From Enterococcus crotali (lineage in GTDB: Bacteria; Bacillota; Bacilli; Lactobacillales; Enterococcaceae): a stretch of 64,000 bases of DNA. The stretch spans positions 547,643 through 611,642 of the forward strand of contig NZ_AYPQ01000002.1 in assembly GCF_000633635.1 (NCBI RefSeq), in the 5' to 3' direction. A program made the translations under genes and the position numbers. The notes under the pieces were generated by a model that was not told the DNA's origin, searched no databases, and saw nothing but the letters and a program-made list of their open reading frames with translations. Shown here one piece after another: positions 1-9,276 of this stretch (its first letter is position 1; every line of letters starts with the position of its first letter).

Positions 1-453
1 GATCGTATCTTTGACCGGAACGCCTAAAATAGCAGCTCTTGTTTCTTGTACTTTTCTATGCAAAGATTTCAATTGAGCTAAGCTGACAAAAGGTCTTGCT
101 CCATCATGAACCATTACGATATTTTCTGGATCGATCAACGCATTTAACCCATTAAAAACACTATACTGACGTTCACTACCACCGGATACAAGCGTTACTG
201 TGCAACTTTTTTTCTTTGCTTCTTTCTTGACCATTGCTGCTAATAAATCCTGTTCATCTTCTTGCGTGACCAAGATAATATGTTTGCATGCTGGATCATT
301 GAAAAAGGTGTTTAAAGAATAAGAAATAACTGGTTTACCGATCAAGTGCAATAAAATTTTATTCCGGCTGGCACCCATTCTCTTCCCTTGACCTGCCGCT
401 AATAAAATGACCTCATAATCCAGCGCTCTATTTCTATTTTCAGCTTTTCTCAT
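1..453 (-). CDS. ispD: IspD, 2-C-methyl-D-erythritol 4-phosphate cytidylyltransferase (partial, C-terminus outside window)
   Basis: Cytosolic enzyme of the MEP isoprenoid pathway that joins CTP and methylerythritol phosphate. The N-terminal 151 codons are visible. They contain the nucleotidyltransferase signature LLAAGQGKRMG near residue 17, with the Lys of NKILL shortly after, and MVHDGARPF near residue 113, all typical of IspD. The ATG lies inside the end of the upstream PIN/TRAM gene (14-nt overlap), so the two are probably translationally coupled. The radA-yacL-ispD order resembles Bacillus, but without disA between. A TarI-type cytidylyltransferase is the main alternative; the neighbours favour IspD. 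Confidence 0.85.
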   Translation of the reverse strand, partial: MRKAENRNRALDYEVILLAAGQGKRMGASRNKILLHLIGKPVISYSLNTFFNDPACKHIILVTQEDEQDLLAAMVKKEAKKKSCTVTLVSGGSERQYSVFNGLNALIDPENIVMVHDGARPFVSLAQLKSLHRKVQETRAAILGVPVKDTI

Positions 454-1582
454 TGGCTCTATGTTCTTCTTTACTGTCGTCGATCCCACGACCTGAGTGA
501 GCTGGTTTAGCAAAAATCATTCGACCAGCTGCCGTTTGTAATGCACTCGTAACAACTACTTGAATATGTTCATTCATATAATGCTGTCCATCTTCAACCA
601 CAACCATCGTGCCGTCATCTAAATAGGCTACGCCTTGCTGACGTTCTGTTCCAGCTTTTACAACCATCACATTCATTGTTTCACCTGGGATCACTACGGG
701 TTTTACAGCATTTGCTAAAGCATTGATATTCAACACAGGAACATTTTGAAATTCAGAAACTTTGTTTAAGTTGTAGTCATTCGTTACTACTACGCCATCC
801 AACAGTTTTGCTAATTTAATCAACTTACTGTCAACTTCTGAAATATCTTCAAAATCTCCTTCATACATTTCAACCGAAATACCAGGTTCTTTTTGCAATG
901 CATTTAAAATATCCAATCCCCGGCGCCCGCGAACACGTTTTAGGCTATCTCCAGAATCTGCAATATATTGTAGCTCGTACAATACAAAATTAGGAATCAA
1001 AATAACACCTTCTAAAAAGCCAGTTTTAGCAATATCGTAGATTCTACCATCGATAATTACACTTGTATCCAAAATTTTGTATTTATGAAAGTGATCTTCT
1101 ATTCTGCGATCAAGAACTTCTCCTTCTGTTTCAACTTGCGCTTTCTTTTGTTTAGGAGTAAAAATTTTACGCCACTCATCAATCCGAGTTGTCCCCATAC
1201 GGAACCCTAGATAACCAAAAACGATCATGACCAAAATTGGTAATACGCTATTTACGAATGGGATATTCAAATTGTACATCGGAATTGAGATAATGGCTCC
1301 GATGATCAGACCGATAATCACACCGACGCTCCCGAATAATAGATACGTCAAACTCATTTCGTTTAATGTTGCTTCTACTTTTTTCACAACTGAAACAATA
1401 TACTTTGCTAACCCTAACGATAAAATAAAGAAAATAAGTGCACCAATCAAACTGTTAGTAAAGTTATTGTTCAGCCATGTATTATCTGCCTGTTTCGCCA
1501 TATCCCAAGCCAGTGGTAGCACTGAGATACCTAGACTTGCGCCAGCGACGACCATCAGCAGTGTGATGACACGTTTTTGCAT
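440..1582 (-). CDS. PIN/TRAM domain membrane protein (YacL family)
   Basis: About 380 residues. Four predicted membrane segments occupy the first ~125 residues, followed by a cytoplasmic PIN-like nuclease domain (KILDTSVIIDGRIYD, then VVTNDYNLN, with conserved acidic residues) and a C-terminal TRAM domain (GETMNVMVVKAG onwards). The family is predicted to bind or cleave RNA; its true substrate is unknown. The start at 1582 is chosen because GGAGG lies 8 nt before it; an ATG 24 nt further upstream has no such site. It follows radA after a hairpin and overlaps ispD by 14 nt, as in the Bacillus yacL neighbourhood. Confidence 0.85.
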   Translation of the reverse strand: MQKRVITLLMVVAGASLGISVLPLAWDMAKQADNTWLNNNFTNSLIGALIFFILSLGLAKYIVSVVKKVEATLNEMSLTYLLFGSVGVIIGLIIGAIISIPMYNLNIPFVNSVLPILVMIVFGYLGFRMGTTRIDEWRKIFTPKQKKAQVETEGEVLDRRIEDHFHKYKILDTSVIIDGRIYDIAKTGFLEGVILIPNFVLYELQYIADSGDSLKRVRGRRGLDILNALQKEPGISVEMYEGDFEDISEVDSKLIKLAKLLDGVVVTNDYNLNKVSEFQNVPVLNINALANAVKPVVIPGETMNVMVVKAGTERQQGVAYLDDGTMVVVEDGQHYMNEHIQVVVTSALQTAAGRMIFAKPAHSGRGIDDSKEEHRANEKS

Positions 1583-1619
1583 AGATTCATCCTCCAATAT
1601 AGTCATACTTAATTTAAAG

Positions 1620-1662
1620 AAAAAGAGGCGAGGCTGACTAACTATTTACTGCAGCCTCTAGA
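1620..1662 (-). terminator. Hairpin between radA and the PIN/TRAM gene
   Basis: On the minus strand GAGGCTG pairs with CAGCCTC across a 15-nt loop, and GCCTCTTTTTCTT follows. This is a modest intrinsic terminator or attenuator just after radA. Some read-through into yacL is likely because the genes are close and co-oriented. Confidence 0.5.
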
Positions 1663-1668
1663 CCCTTT

Positions 1669-3039
1669 TTATTTGAATACTTTTCTCAAGGTTTCACCAA
1701 TCGTCGCAACACCAACGATCTCGATTCCTTCTGGCGGCGTCCAGCCGCCTAAATTGTTCTTTGGCAAATAAATCTTAGTAAATCCAAGCTTTTGTGCTTC
1801 CCGCACGCGTTGCTCAATGCTGTTCACACGACGAATCTCACCTGTCAAACCAATCTCACCAATAAAACATTCTGTTGGTTTTGTACCGTTTTCTTTGTAG
1901 CTGGAAGCAATACTGACCGCCACAGCTAAATCGATGGCTGGTTCGTTGATTTTCACACCACCTGCGGCTTTTAGATAGGCATCTTGATTTTGTAGTAGTA
2001 ACCCCGCGCGTTTTTCTAAAACTGCCATAATTAGAGACACTCTATTGAAGTCCAGTCCAGTCGTCGTTCGTTTGGCATTACCAAACATTGTTGGCGTAAT
2101 CAATGCTTGTACTTCAACTAAAATCGGCCGTGTTCCTTCCATTGCCACAACAATTGCTGAACCAGTAGCGTCAGCCAATCGCTCTTCCAAAAATACTTGA
2201 GAAGGATTTGCTACTTCTTCCAATCCATGCTCCCGCATTTCAAAAATTCCAATCTCATTAGTGGACCCAAAACGGTTTTTTACTGCTCTCAAGATTCTGA
2301 ATGTATGATGTTTGTCGCCTTCAAAATACAAAACGGTATCAACCATATGCTCAAGCATACGGGGTCCTGCAATCGAACCTTCTTTGGTCACGTGACCTAC
2401 GATAAAAATCGCAATCCCATTGGTTTTAGCGATTTTCAGCAATTCAGCCGTTGTCTCTCTCACTTGACTGACACTACCAGCAACACTAGTCACGTCCGGT
2501 TGTGTCATCGTTTGAATAGAGTCTATGATCACGTAATCAGGTTCTAATTTTTCGATTGCTCGAGAAATTTCGTTCATATCCGTTTCAGCATATAAATAAA
2601 ACTCCGTATCGATCGAGCTTAAACGCTCCGCACGCATTTTGATTTGCTCGGCACTTTCTTCTCCGGAAACATAGAGCACTTTGCCGCCAATTTCAGCAAG
2701 TTGCTGCGATACTTGTAAAAGAAGGGTTGATTTCCCAATTCCAGGATCTCCGCCGATCAAAACAAGTGACCCAGGAACAACCCCGCCGCCTAGTACCCGG
2801 TTCAGCTCCACTAGCTTCGTCTTAACTCTTGGCTCTTTCTTTGGAACGACTTCAGCTAAGCGCTGCGGTTGAGTCTTTTTACCTGTTAAACTAACTCTAG
2901 CACGACGATCTGTCGTATCTTGAATGATTTCTTCTGTCATTGTGTTCCACTGCCCGCAATTTGGACAGCGTCCTAAATATTTAGGGGAGATATACCCGCA
3001 CGTTTGACACTCAAATTGAACTTTTGCTTTTTTTGCCAT
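1669..3039 (-). CDS. radA: RadA (Sms) DNA repair/recombination ATPase
   Basis: A 456-residue RecA-like helicase that promotes branch migration during homologous recombination. Features in order: a four-cysteine zinc finger (C11, C14, C25, C28), Walker [11 protein letters not shown] near 96-105, Walker B-like YVIIDSIQT, the RadA-specific KNRFG motif near 255, and a C-terminal Lon-protease-like domain lacking the catalytic Ser. Length and all motifs match the family. A GAGGGGATA ribosome site precedes the ATG. It lies between dut and the PIN/TRAM gene, an arrangement common in Firmicutes. Confidence 0.97.
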   Translation of the reverse strand: MAKKAKVQFECQTCGYISPKYLGRCPNCGQWNTMTEEIIQDTTDRRARVSLTGKKTQPQRLAEVVPKKEPRVKTKLVELNRVLGGGVVPGSLVLIGGDPGIGKSTLLLQVSQQLAEIGGKVLYVSGEESAEQIKMRAERLSSIDTEFYLYAETDMNEISRAIEKLEPDYVIIDSIQTMTQPDVTSVAGSVSQVRETTAELLKIAKTNGIAIFIVGHVTKEGSIAGPRMLEHMVDTVLYFEGDKHHTFRILRAVKNRFGSTNEIGIFEMREHGLEEVANPSQVFLEERLADATGSAIVVAMEGTRPILVEVQALITPTMFGNAKRTTTGLDFNRVSLIMAVLEKRAGLLLQNQDAYLKAAGGVKINEPAIDLAVAVSIASSYKENGTKPTECFIGEIGLTGEIRRVNSIEQRVREAQKLGFTKIYLPKNNLGGWTPPEGIEIVGVATIGETLRKVFK

Positions 3040-3142
3040 ATGCTATCCCCTCGTTTTGATGTATTCTTTATTTTACCATAGTTGTGGCCTCTTAGACTAA
3101 GACTACCCACTGTAATATACGCAGTTTTCTAGGGATTTTATC

Positions 3143-3622
3143 TTAGTTTTTACCTGAAGAGCCAAATCCACCTGTCCGTTCGTTTTCTACATCATCAATA
3201 TCTGCTAAAAGAAACGGTTTAAAGATTCCTTGTCCGATTCGTTCGCCTTTTTCGATGACCATCTCATCATAACCGAAGTTAAGAAACTGAAACATGATAT
3301 GTCCTTCATTGCCTTCGTTATTATAATAATCGCGGTCGATCACACCAACACCATTTGCTAACATCAAGAAGCGTTTCAAAGGGTTTGATGAACGGCTCAC
3401 TAATTCTAAATACTCATTTTCAGCCATGTAAGCTTTGATCCCTGTCTTTACCAAAACGGGTTTTGGTGCGATACCTTGTGCTTGTAATTGCCAAATACTT
3501 GGAACAACTACCGTTTCAGCTGCTTCAAAGTCGTAACCAGCAGCGCCTTTTGTGGCACGTTGCGGGATTGCGATTCCTTGGTCTATATAATCAGTGATAA
3601 TTTCAAATCCTCGTTGTTTCAT
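3143..3622 (-). CDS. dut: dUTP diphosphatase-family protein
   Basis: Hydrolyses dUTP to dUMP and pyrophosphate, limiting uracil in DNA and supplying dUMP. 159 residues with the trimeric dUTPase motifs: GAAGYDFEA near the N-terminus, SRSS, GVIDRDYYNNEGN (usually GVIDxDYRG, here with an extra YNNE) and the glycine-rich C-terminal arm RTGGFGSSGK. The start is the ATG after GAGGAG with 7 nt spacing; a TTG just upstream is less likely. It precedes radA, separated by about 100 nt. The altered motif III matches a Gram-positive subgroup and need not impair function. Confidence 0.9.
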   Translation of the reverse strand: MKQRGFEIITDYIDQGIAIPQRATKGAAGYDFEAAETVVVPSIWQLQAQGIAPKPVLVKTGIKAYMAENEYLELVSRSSNPLKRFLMLANGVGVIDRDYYNNEGNEGHIMFQFLNFGYDEMVIEKGERIGQGIFKPFLLADIDDVENERTGGFGSSGKN

Positions 3623-3733
3623 CAAAAATCTCCTCTACTTGTAAACTATTTCTATTTTAACATATTACACCGATCCCCAGTTTACTTTTACAGTATCTTT
3701 AATATTCTCTTGTGCTTTTTTAATGTTTTCACA

Positions 3734-5101
3734 TCATTTGGACTCATTTTGTTCAGGTTTTACTACTTCGTAAAGAATAAAAGCAAAAAATAACATCAAG
3801 CCGACTATACTAATTATATGAATATGCTCCACCAACTGAAGAGCAGCTGGATTATGGGTCTGATGCGCTGTGATCTGTAAAACAGTTTTGACTGGTAACT
3901 GTGCTTGTTTCGCTAACAACCATAAAACGCTCATCAATAACAACTGATGGGTCACACTCCCCTTTGTTTGGGTGCTATATTTCGTAATGATTCGTTGATC
4001 TTGAGGTAAGATTTCTTCTTGATAATACTGCTGGTTCAAGAAATTTCCTGTAGCACTTATGAAACAGCTGAGCAGAAAGATTCCAACTGGAAAAATTGGT
4101 CGAAACAATAATAAGAATAGTGACAACATAAAGCCACACAGATGAATGATTTTAGGATCTACCTTAGGCAATAGACGATATAAAAATTTAATAACGATAG
4201 CTGAGCCGATTATTCCTAAAATATAAGGAACATATAAATTTGCAGTAAGACGATTTAACCCTAAACGTAACGAAACATAGAATGTTCCAAAAAGCAGTAG
4301 AAAGTTCATGCACATGCCATTAGCAAACGTCATTAAATTCAGCCATAATGGGAGTTTCCATGTTTTTCTTTGACTATTCAAATACCAGCCAGCTATTAAA
4401 AACAAAAGAGAAAATCCGATAATAGCAACATCCAGAAGTTGTGTGTCAAATAGCAAACGAGCAGAACGGATAAATAACAACAAAACAAAGAAAAATAAGA
4501 ATAAAAAGAACTCTTTGACCGATATCACTTGTTGATCAACTTCATTAAAATCAATTTCATAGTCAGGATAGTGTGTGACTGTATGATAGGCTGCTATATA
4601 CAACAACGTATACTCCCCTAAAACTAGCGGAATCCTCATACCATTTGTCAACAACAACGATGCGATCACACCACCAAATATCAGTAAGATAAAAAGATAT
4701 TTTCTGCCAGTCAACGCAGAATACCCTTGCTGTTTTTCATGATAATTGACGGTAGTATTGGCTGCTGGCAGCCATGAGGCACTTAGACCGAGTAAAATAG
4801 CTGCAAATAGATACGCCGGAAAATAAAATTGCCCCAGCATCCCGATCAAACAGCCAGCACCTCCAAGCAAAATCGAGATGATCAACACGTTAAAGCTCGT
4901 CAACGCTAATTTGAAGCTTTTTAGCAAGAATATCCCAGTCATTCGAAACGTGTAAAAAAGAACAAAAGGCAAAACTCTCTCCAAAGTCGTACCATCACTT
5001 AGACTCAAAAACAAAAAGTAGGGGATAAAAATAATTGTATTGGATAAAATAAACGGTGCAACTTGCAGACAATTGCGGGCTATTTCTTTTAGTTTAGACA
5101 T
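3734..5101 (-). CDS. Polytopic membrane protein, MFS-like, unknown function
   Basis: About 455 residues with roughly 11-12 hydrophobic segments and no extended soluble domain. The overall shape resembles a major facilitator transporter, but no substrate motif is recognised. The start at 5101 is set by AAAGGAGG 8 nt upstream; 24 further upstream codons lack a ribosome site. The C-terminus is short and charged (EVVKPEQNESK). It stands alone between dut and a PTS gene, so the context gives no function. Family assignment is an inference from hydropathy only. Confidence 0.6.
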   Translation of the reverse strand: MSKLKEIARNCLQVAPFILSNTIIFIPYFLFLSLSDGTTLERVLPFVLFYTFRMTGIFLLKSFKLALTSFNVLIISILLGGAGCLIGMLGQFYFPAYLFAAILLGLSASWLPAANTTVNYHEKQQGYSALTGRKYLFILLIFGGVIASLLLTNGMRIPLVLGEYTLLYIAAYHTVTHYPDYEIDFNEVDQQVISVKEFFLFLFFFVLLLFIRSARLLFDTQLLDVAIIGFSLLFLIAGWYLNSQRKTWKLPLWLNLMTFANGMCMNFLLLFGTFYVSLRLGLNRLTANLYVPYILGIIGSAIVIKFLYRLLPKVDPKIIHLCGFMLSLFLLLFRPIFPVGIFLLSCFISATGNFLNQQYYQEEILPQDQRIITKYSTQTKGSVTHQLLLMSVLWLLAKQAQLPVKTVLQITAHQTHNPAALQLVEHIHIISIVGLMLFFAFILYEVVKPEQNESK

Positions 5102-5180
5102 CACTTGACCTCCTTTGAAACGGTTTGTTCTGTTGTAGTCTACCACGTTCATGGAGAAAGTGAAATAAATCACCCAATTA

Positions 5181-5220
5181 AAAAAGCCGATTACATAAAA
5201 TTATGCAATCGAACTCTTTT
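5181..5220 (-). terminator. Rho-independent terminator after PTS IIC
   Basis: On the minus strand GATTGCATAA pairs with TTATGTAATC (one G-U pair, 2-nt loop), and flanking A and T runs extend the stem before GGCTTTTT. It lies directly after the PTS IIC stop. Confidence 0.75.
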
Positions 5221-5239
5221 TAGATTTATGCTTCAACTC

Positions 5240-6556
5240 CTACAACACTTCATCCACTAATTTCGTTTGATTCTTTTCAAAGACTTTAAAAAATGGATAA
5301 TAAACAAAAATACTCAAAACTACTAAGAAAATGTAGAAAACAATATTACGCCAGTCCATCGTCGCCAAATATGCTTGAGCAAAAAACGGTGTGAAAGATG
5401 GATCAACGATAAACCCTAGTGAAATCAAGCCGATTTTTTGTGCAAAATACGTTAGAAACAGTGAAATGATCGGCATGATCAAAAATGGAATTCCTAATAT
5501 CGGATTAAAGACGATCGGTAACCCGAAAATCACAGGCTCATTGATGGAACAAATGCCTGGGACAAATGACAATTTACCGATTGTACGATATTGTGGTACT
5601 TTACTGAACATCATCAAAATAACTAATCCTAACGTATTCCCTGCGCCACCTAAAACAGAAATCCGAAACATCTGTAAGTTCATCAAATGTGTCATCGCTT
5701 CTCCTGCGGCAGCTTGTTCTGCATTCAGTCCTGTTTGAGCCACACCTAACGTAAAGACGATTGGAAAAATAATCGATGAACCGTTGATACCAAATAACCA
5801 GAGAACATTTCCTAATGTCACGATCAATAACAAACCGCCCAAGCTCCCTGCAATATTCACAGCGGGCGTTAACACAGACATAACTGCATCAGGGAAAGAC
5901 TGATTGATCAATCCTAGAAAAACCAAGTTCAATCCATAAAATAAAACAATATTCGTCAGCAAAGGAATCAACGTATTAATGAACGTCACAACCATCGGTG
6001 GCACGGTATCCGGTAGCGAAATCTTAATATTTTTCACTTCAAAGAAACGACTGACTTCAACAACTAACAGACCTAAAATAATTGCCACGAATAGGCCGTT
6101 TGTTCCTAAATAAGCTAGAGAAATCGTACCGTCCTTAACTGGCGTACATACAAGCAAGTATGTCACCATGCTGACCATTCCATTCATAGCAGCATTCAGC
6201 TTATACTCATTCGATAATGAATAGGTGATCCCAAAAACACTGATCAACCCAATAATCCCCATCGTCAAATTATAAGGCGCCGTAATCACATCATAATTGG
6301 CAACAGCGAATTCTTTCCACGCAGCTAAAAACTTCATAAATACTCCAGCCTTCGCTGGATCATACTGATCTATATTGATGGGGGGATTGGCAAAGATCAG
6401 GAAGAAAGAACCAATCACAATAAATGGTAAACCAAACATCATTCCGGTAGATACAGCCTTAAGATGGCGCTGATTGCCAATTTTATTCGCAAATGGACTT
6501 AAAATGTCGTTCAATCGATTTACAATAGATCCTTTAGCACTCGCTGATTTATTCAT
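5240..6556 (-). CDS. PTS sugar transporter subunit IIC, lactose/cellobiose family
   Basis: 438-residue membrane permease of a phosphotransferase system. It has around ten transmembrane segments, the family motif FGLPFIVIGSFFLI near the N-terminus, and GICSINEPVIFGLPIVFNP, the NEPxIFG substrate-binding signature of CelB-type IIC proteins. The start is the ATG following AAGGAGGAGC. No IIA or IIB gene is adjacent, so it must borrow them from elsewhere. It is preceded by a RarA-C-like gene 13 nt away in one operon and opposed by an RpiR regulator that probably controls it. Substrate is likely a beta-glucoside or related disaccharide. Confidence 0.9.
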   Translation of the reverse strand: MNKSASAKGSIVNRLNDILSPFANKIGNQRHLKAVSTGMMFGLPFIVIGSFFLIFANPPINIDQYDPAKAGVFMKFLAAWKEFAVANYDVITAPYNLTMGIIGLISVFGITYSLSNEYKLNAAMNGMVSMVTYLLVCTPVKDGTISLAYLGTNGLFVAIILGLLVVEVSRFFEVKNIKISLPDTVPPMVVTFINTLIPLLTNIVLFYGLNLVFLGLINQSFPDAVMSVLTPAVNIAGSLGGLLLIVTLGNVLWLFGINGSSIIFPIVFTLGVAQTGLNAEQAAAGEAMTHLMNLQMFRISVLGGAGNTLGLVILMMFSKVPQYRTIGKLSFVPGICSINEPVIFGLPIVFNPILGIPFLIMPIISLFLTYFAQKIGLISLGFIVDPSFTPFFAQAYLATMDWRNIVFYIFLVVLSIFVYYPFFKVFEKNQTKLVDEVL

Positions 6557-6569
6557 CAGAAGCTCCTCC

Positions 6570-7187
6570 TTAAACTTGCCAAGAGTTAAATTCAAAAGCC
6601 GATTCAACGACTTCATTCGGGTCATAGCGATCAATGATTTTTGCATATTCTTCTTTGTAGTTATTGGTTACTTCAGCTTGCGGAATAACAAGACTCGCTT
6701 CATTCAAGAAATGTTTTGAATCTCTACCCATTTCTTTGCCACGTGTTGTATGTTTATCTAAAGCGATATCTGGAATCTCAGGTACATGTCCCATTGCAAA
6801 ACTTTTGATCACGATATTTTTCAATAAATCGGAAGAACGATCTTTTTCAGATTGACATAAATAACGAATCGCATGGAAAAAGAACATCGCACGATCAGAT
6901 TCATTGTATTGAAATTCTTTGCGCATTTGATTTAAATTGTTGACCATGATTGCAGCTTGATCGTTGCCCATCCCGATATCTTCTACTGAGATCGCAAGTA
7001 ATCTACGCCATAATTTTTCCTCAAACTGTGGAGATGTGATATACATTTCATAAGCGAAATCACAAGCTGCACGTTCATTACCGCGACGGATAGACTTTTG
7101 CAGAGCAGAAACGACCTCATCGCCATTTAAATTATTTCTAGTTTTAACTCTTGCCCAGGGATCATTGATATATTCTTGTTCTGTCAT
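6570..7187 (-). CDS. Free-standing RarA/MgsA C-terminal-domain-like protein
   Basis: 205 residues resembling only the C-terminal, non-ATPase part of RarA/MgsA replication-associated ATPases. GDEVVSALQKSIRRGNERAA, then RRLLAISVEDIGMG, and PDIALDKHTTRGKEMGR align by eye with the RarA tetramerisation/C-terminal region. No Walker motifs are present. A GGAG ribosome site lies 9 nt before the ATG. It is the first gene of an operon with a PTS IIC, divergent from an RpiR regulator, so its role is probably metabolic or regulatory rather than at replication forks. The family call is from recalled sequence pattern; the function is unknown. Confidence 0.65.
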   Translation of the reverse strand: MTEQEYINDPWARVKTRNNLNGDEVVSALQKSIRRGNERAACDFAYEMYITSPQFEEKLWRRLLAISVEDIGMGNDQAAIMVNNLNQMRKEFQYNESDRAMFFFHAIRYLCQSEKDRSSDLLKNIVIKSFAMGHVPEIPDIALDKHTTRGKEMGRDSKHFLNEASLVIPQAEVTNNYKEEYAKIIDRYDPNEVVESAFEFNSWQV

Positions 7188-7229
7188 GTTATAATACTCC
7201 TAACTAAATTGATTTTAAGGGTGATTCAA

Positions 7230-7925
7230 GTGAATATCGATAGTCTTGCTGAAAAATACCAATTGAATAAAACCGAAATCCAAATTTTACGGTATATGAC
7301 CGACCATCGTCTGGAATTAAAAAATTTAGGTATCCGAGAAATTGCTAAACAAAGCTTTGTTTCAACTGCAACGATCATCAATATGGCGAAAAAAATGAAT
7401 TTTACAGGCTATAGTGAGCTCGTTTTTTACATCAGTGAATTCAATCTCAGCCAAGAACGTCTGGAAAAACATGATGTGATTAAAGCTTACGGCGATAATT
7501 TTTTGACACTTTTGAAAAAATATCAGGATAAAAACATCATGATCTTAGGTTCTGGATTTTCGCAAAATTTAGCCAACTATTTTTCTGAATACCTGAATCT
7601 TTATGGATTTAGAGCTACTTCTAACAGTCATTTAGAATTTTTAAGAGAAAGTCATAAAGATGATGTACTGCTGATTTTCATCAGTAATTCCGGTAATACT
7701 GGCAGGATGTTTGAACTAGCAGAAATTGCTCAGACGAATGAGTTAGAAAGCATCTGCTTTGTTGGCAGTGATCAGTCAGCGATTAGTAAACTTTCTACAC
7801 TTTCCATTAGTACAAATACCTACTCTCCAAGCTCCCATCAAGATTTTTATCCTCAATTATTTTTTGGTACTGTTTTGATCCAATTTGAATTATTAATGAG
7901 TTATACACTTCAAAATCTACAGTAG
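7230..7925 (+). CDS. RpiR/MurR-type transcriptional regulator (HTH + SIS)
   Basis: 231 residues. An N-terminal RpiR helix-turn-helix (IREIAKQSFVSTATIINMAKK) is followed by a SIS sugar-phosphate-binding domain (MILGSGFSQNLANYF; IFISNSGNTGRMFELAE). Such regulators sense phosphosugars. Start: GTG at 7230, preceded by AAGGGTGA at a good distance; the GTG 9 nt upstream has no ribosome site. It is transcribed away from the RarA-C-like/PTS IIC operon with only about 40 nt between start codons, so the promoters must overlap and it probably controls that operon. Confidence 0.88.
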   Translation: MNIDSLAEKYQLNKTEIQILRYMTDHRLELKNLGIREIAKQSFVSTATIINMAKKMNFTGYSELVFYISEFNLSQERLEKHDVIKAYGDNFLTLLKKYQDKNIMILGSGFSQNLANYFSEYLNLYGFRATSNSHLEFLRESHKDDVLLIFISNSGNTGRMFELAEIAQTNELESICFVGSDQSAISKLSTLSISTNTYSPSSHQDFYPQLFFGTVLIQFELLMSYTLQNLQ

Positions 7926-7937
7926 AAGAACGATTCG

Positions 7938-7979
7938 GCCGATGTTTCTTCATGACGTATTATAGTGGAAAACATCGGC
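7938..7979. repeat. Inverted repeat after the rpiR-type gene
   Basis: GCCGATGTTT (7938-7947) is repeated inverted as AAACATCGGC (7970-7979) with a 22-nt loop. No T-run follows, so this may be an RNA hairpin or an operator rather than a classical terminator. A cre-like sequence (AAGAAGCGCTTTCA, 7983-7996, about 11 of 14 consensus positions) follows directly. Confidence 0.5.
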
Positions 7980-8005
7980 GATAAGAAGCGCTTTCAGCCA
8001 TATAT

Positions 8006-8035
8006 AAACATGTTTACCGATTTATAAACATGTTT
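8006..8035. promoter_or_regulatory. Tandem palindromes upstream of serC
   Basis: The perfect palindrome AAACATGTTT occurs at 8006-8015 and 8026-8035, centres 20 bp apart (two helical turns), within a 13-nt direct repeat. This is the geometry of a dimeric-repressor double operator. It lies about 100 nt upstream of the serC -10 box. The binding protein is unknown. Confidence 0.5.
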
Positions 8036-8118
8036 GCTTTAAGCTTACAGAGATGAAAAAATCTGTGAAAATAATTACGAAACTTACTTTTAATCTTTTT
8101 TTAATCTAAGCTTTCTGT

Positions 8119-8124
8119 TATAAT
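8119..8124 (+). promoter_or_regulatory. -10 element of serC-serA operon
   Basis: A perfect TATAAT lies about 60 nt upstream of serC in an AT-rich tract. The matching -35 is poor (T-rich), which suits a regulated promoter. Confidence 0.5.
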
Positions 8125-8184
8125 GGTTTTCACATTTACTATAAAAAAGTAGATGAATGATCATATCGAAGGAGAGATAGATGT

Positions 8185-9276
8185 ATGAAAACTGTTTACA
8201 ATTTTTCAGCTGGTCCCGCCGTTTTACCTAAAAGTGTATTGGAAAAAGCACAATCCGAATTGGTGAATTACGAGAACAGCGGCATGTCCGTGATGGAGTT
8301 GAGTCATCGTTCCTCCCTTTTTGAAACGATCATTGAAAATGCCGAAACCTTACTCAGAGAATTGATGAATATACCTGATAACTATAAAGTGCTCTTTTTA
8401 CAAGGTGGCGCTAGTATGCAATTTACCATGGTTCCATTGAATTTGGCGCAAAATAAAACAGCCTTATATGTCAACACTGGGTCTTGGGCAAAAAAAGCCA
8501 TCAGTGAAGCGAAAAAAATCGATAATGTTGATGTTCAAGTGATTGCTTCAAGTGAAGACAAAAATTTCACGTATATTCCTGAAATCCATAAAGAAGATAT
8601 CCCGCAAGATGCAGCCTATGTCCACATTACGACCAATAATACGATAGAAGGCACAACCATTTATGATCTACCTGATACAGGTGACGTACCGATTGTTGCG
8701 GATATGTCTTCTAATATCTTATCGATCGATTATAATGTCGCTGATTTTGGCTTGATCTATGCCGGAGCACAAAAAAACATTGGCCCCGCAGGACTGACGG
8801 TTGTCATCGTTCGTGATGATCTAATCGGTCAAGCAGATGTTCTTAGCGCTATGCTAGATTATGATATCCATGCGAAAAACGGCTCAATGTACAACACACC
8901 GCCGACCTACAGCATTTACATGGCTAAACTTGTCTTTGAATGGATCAAAGAACAAGGCGGAGTTCGTCAAATGGAAAAACAAAATAAAGAAAAAGCAGCT
9001 ATTTTATATGATGAGATCGACTCATCTGACCTATTTTCTTCACCAGTAAATCCAAAAGACCGTTCGATCAACAATATTCCTTTTATTACTGGAAGTGATG
9101 AACTAGATAAAAAATTCAATCAAGATGCTTTAGCTGCAAGCTTTGAGAACTTAAAAGGACACCGTTCTGTAGGTGGTATGCGTGCAAGTTTGTACAACGC
9201 ATTCCCGAAAGCTGGTGTTGTAGCTTTGGTTGATTTGATGAAAAAATTCGAAGCAGAAAATGGAGGAACAAAATAG
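8185..9276 (+). CDS. serC: Phosphoserine aminotransferase
   Basis: Converts 3-phosphohydroxypyruvate and glutamate to phosphoserine with PLP. 363 residues, the normal length. The start [16 protein letters not shown] and the active-site region [12 protein letters not shown], whose Lys binds PLP, are typical of SerC. A GAAGGAGAG ribosome site precedes the ATG. serA begins at the next nucleotide after the stop, and a DUF1015 gene follows, so this is one three-gene serine operon with a TATAAT box and paired palindromes upstream. Confidence 0.97.
   Translation: MKTVYNFSAGPAVLPKSVLEKAQSELVNYENSGMSVMELSHRSSLFETIIENAETLLRELMNIPDNYKVLFLQGGASMQFTMVPLNLAQNKTALYVNTGSWAKKAISEAKKIDNVDVQVIASSEDKNFTYIPEIHKEDIPQDAAYVHITTNNTIEGTTIYDLPDTGDVPIVADMSSNILSIDYNVADFGLIYAGAQKNIGPAGLTVVIVRDDLIGQADVLSAMLDYDIHAKNGSMYNTPPTYSIYMAKLVFEWIKEQGGVRQMEKQNKEKAAILYDEIDSSDLFSSPVNPKDRSINNIPFITGSDELDKKFNQDALAASFENLKGHRSVGGMRASLYNAFPKAGVVALVDLMKKFEAENGGTK

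Noticed and set aside
1227-1637. 136-codon plus-strand frame opposite the PIN/TRAM gene
   Set aside because: Antisense to the membrane part of a conserved gene, no ribosome site, no recognisable domain.
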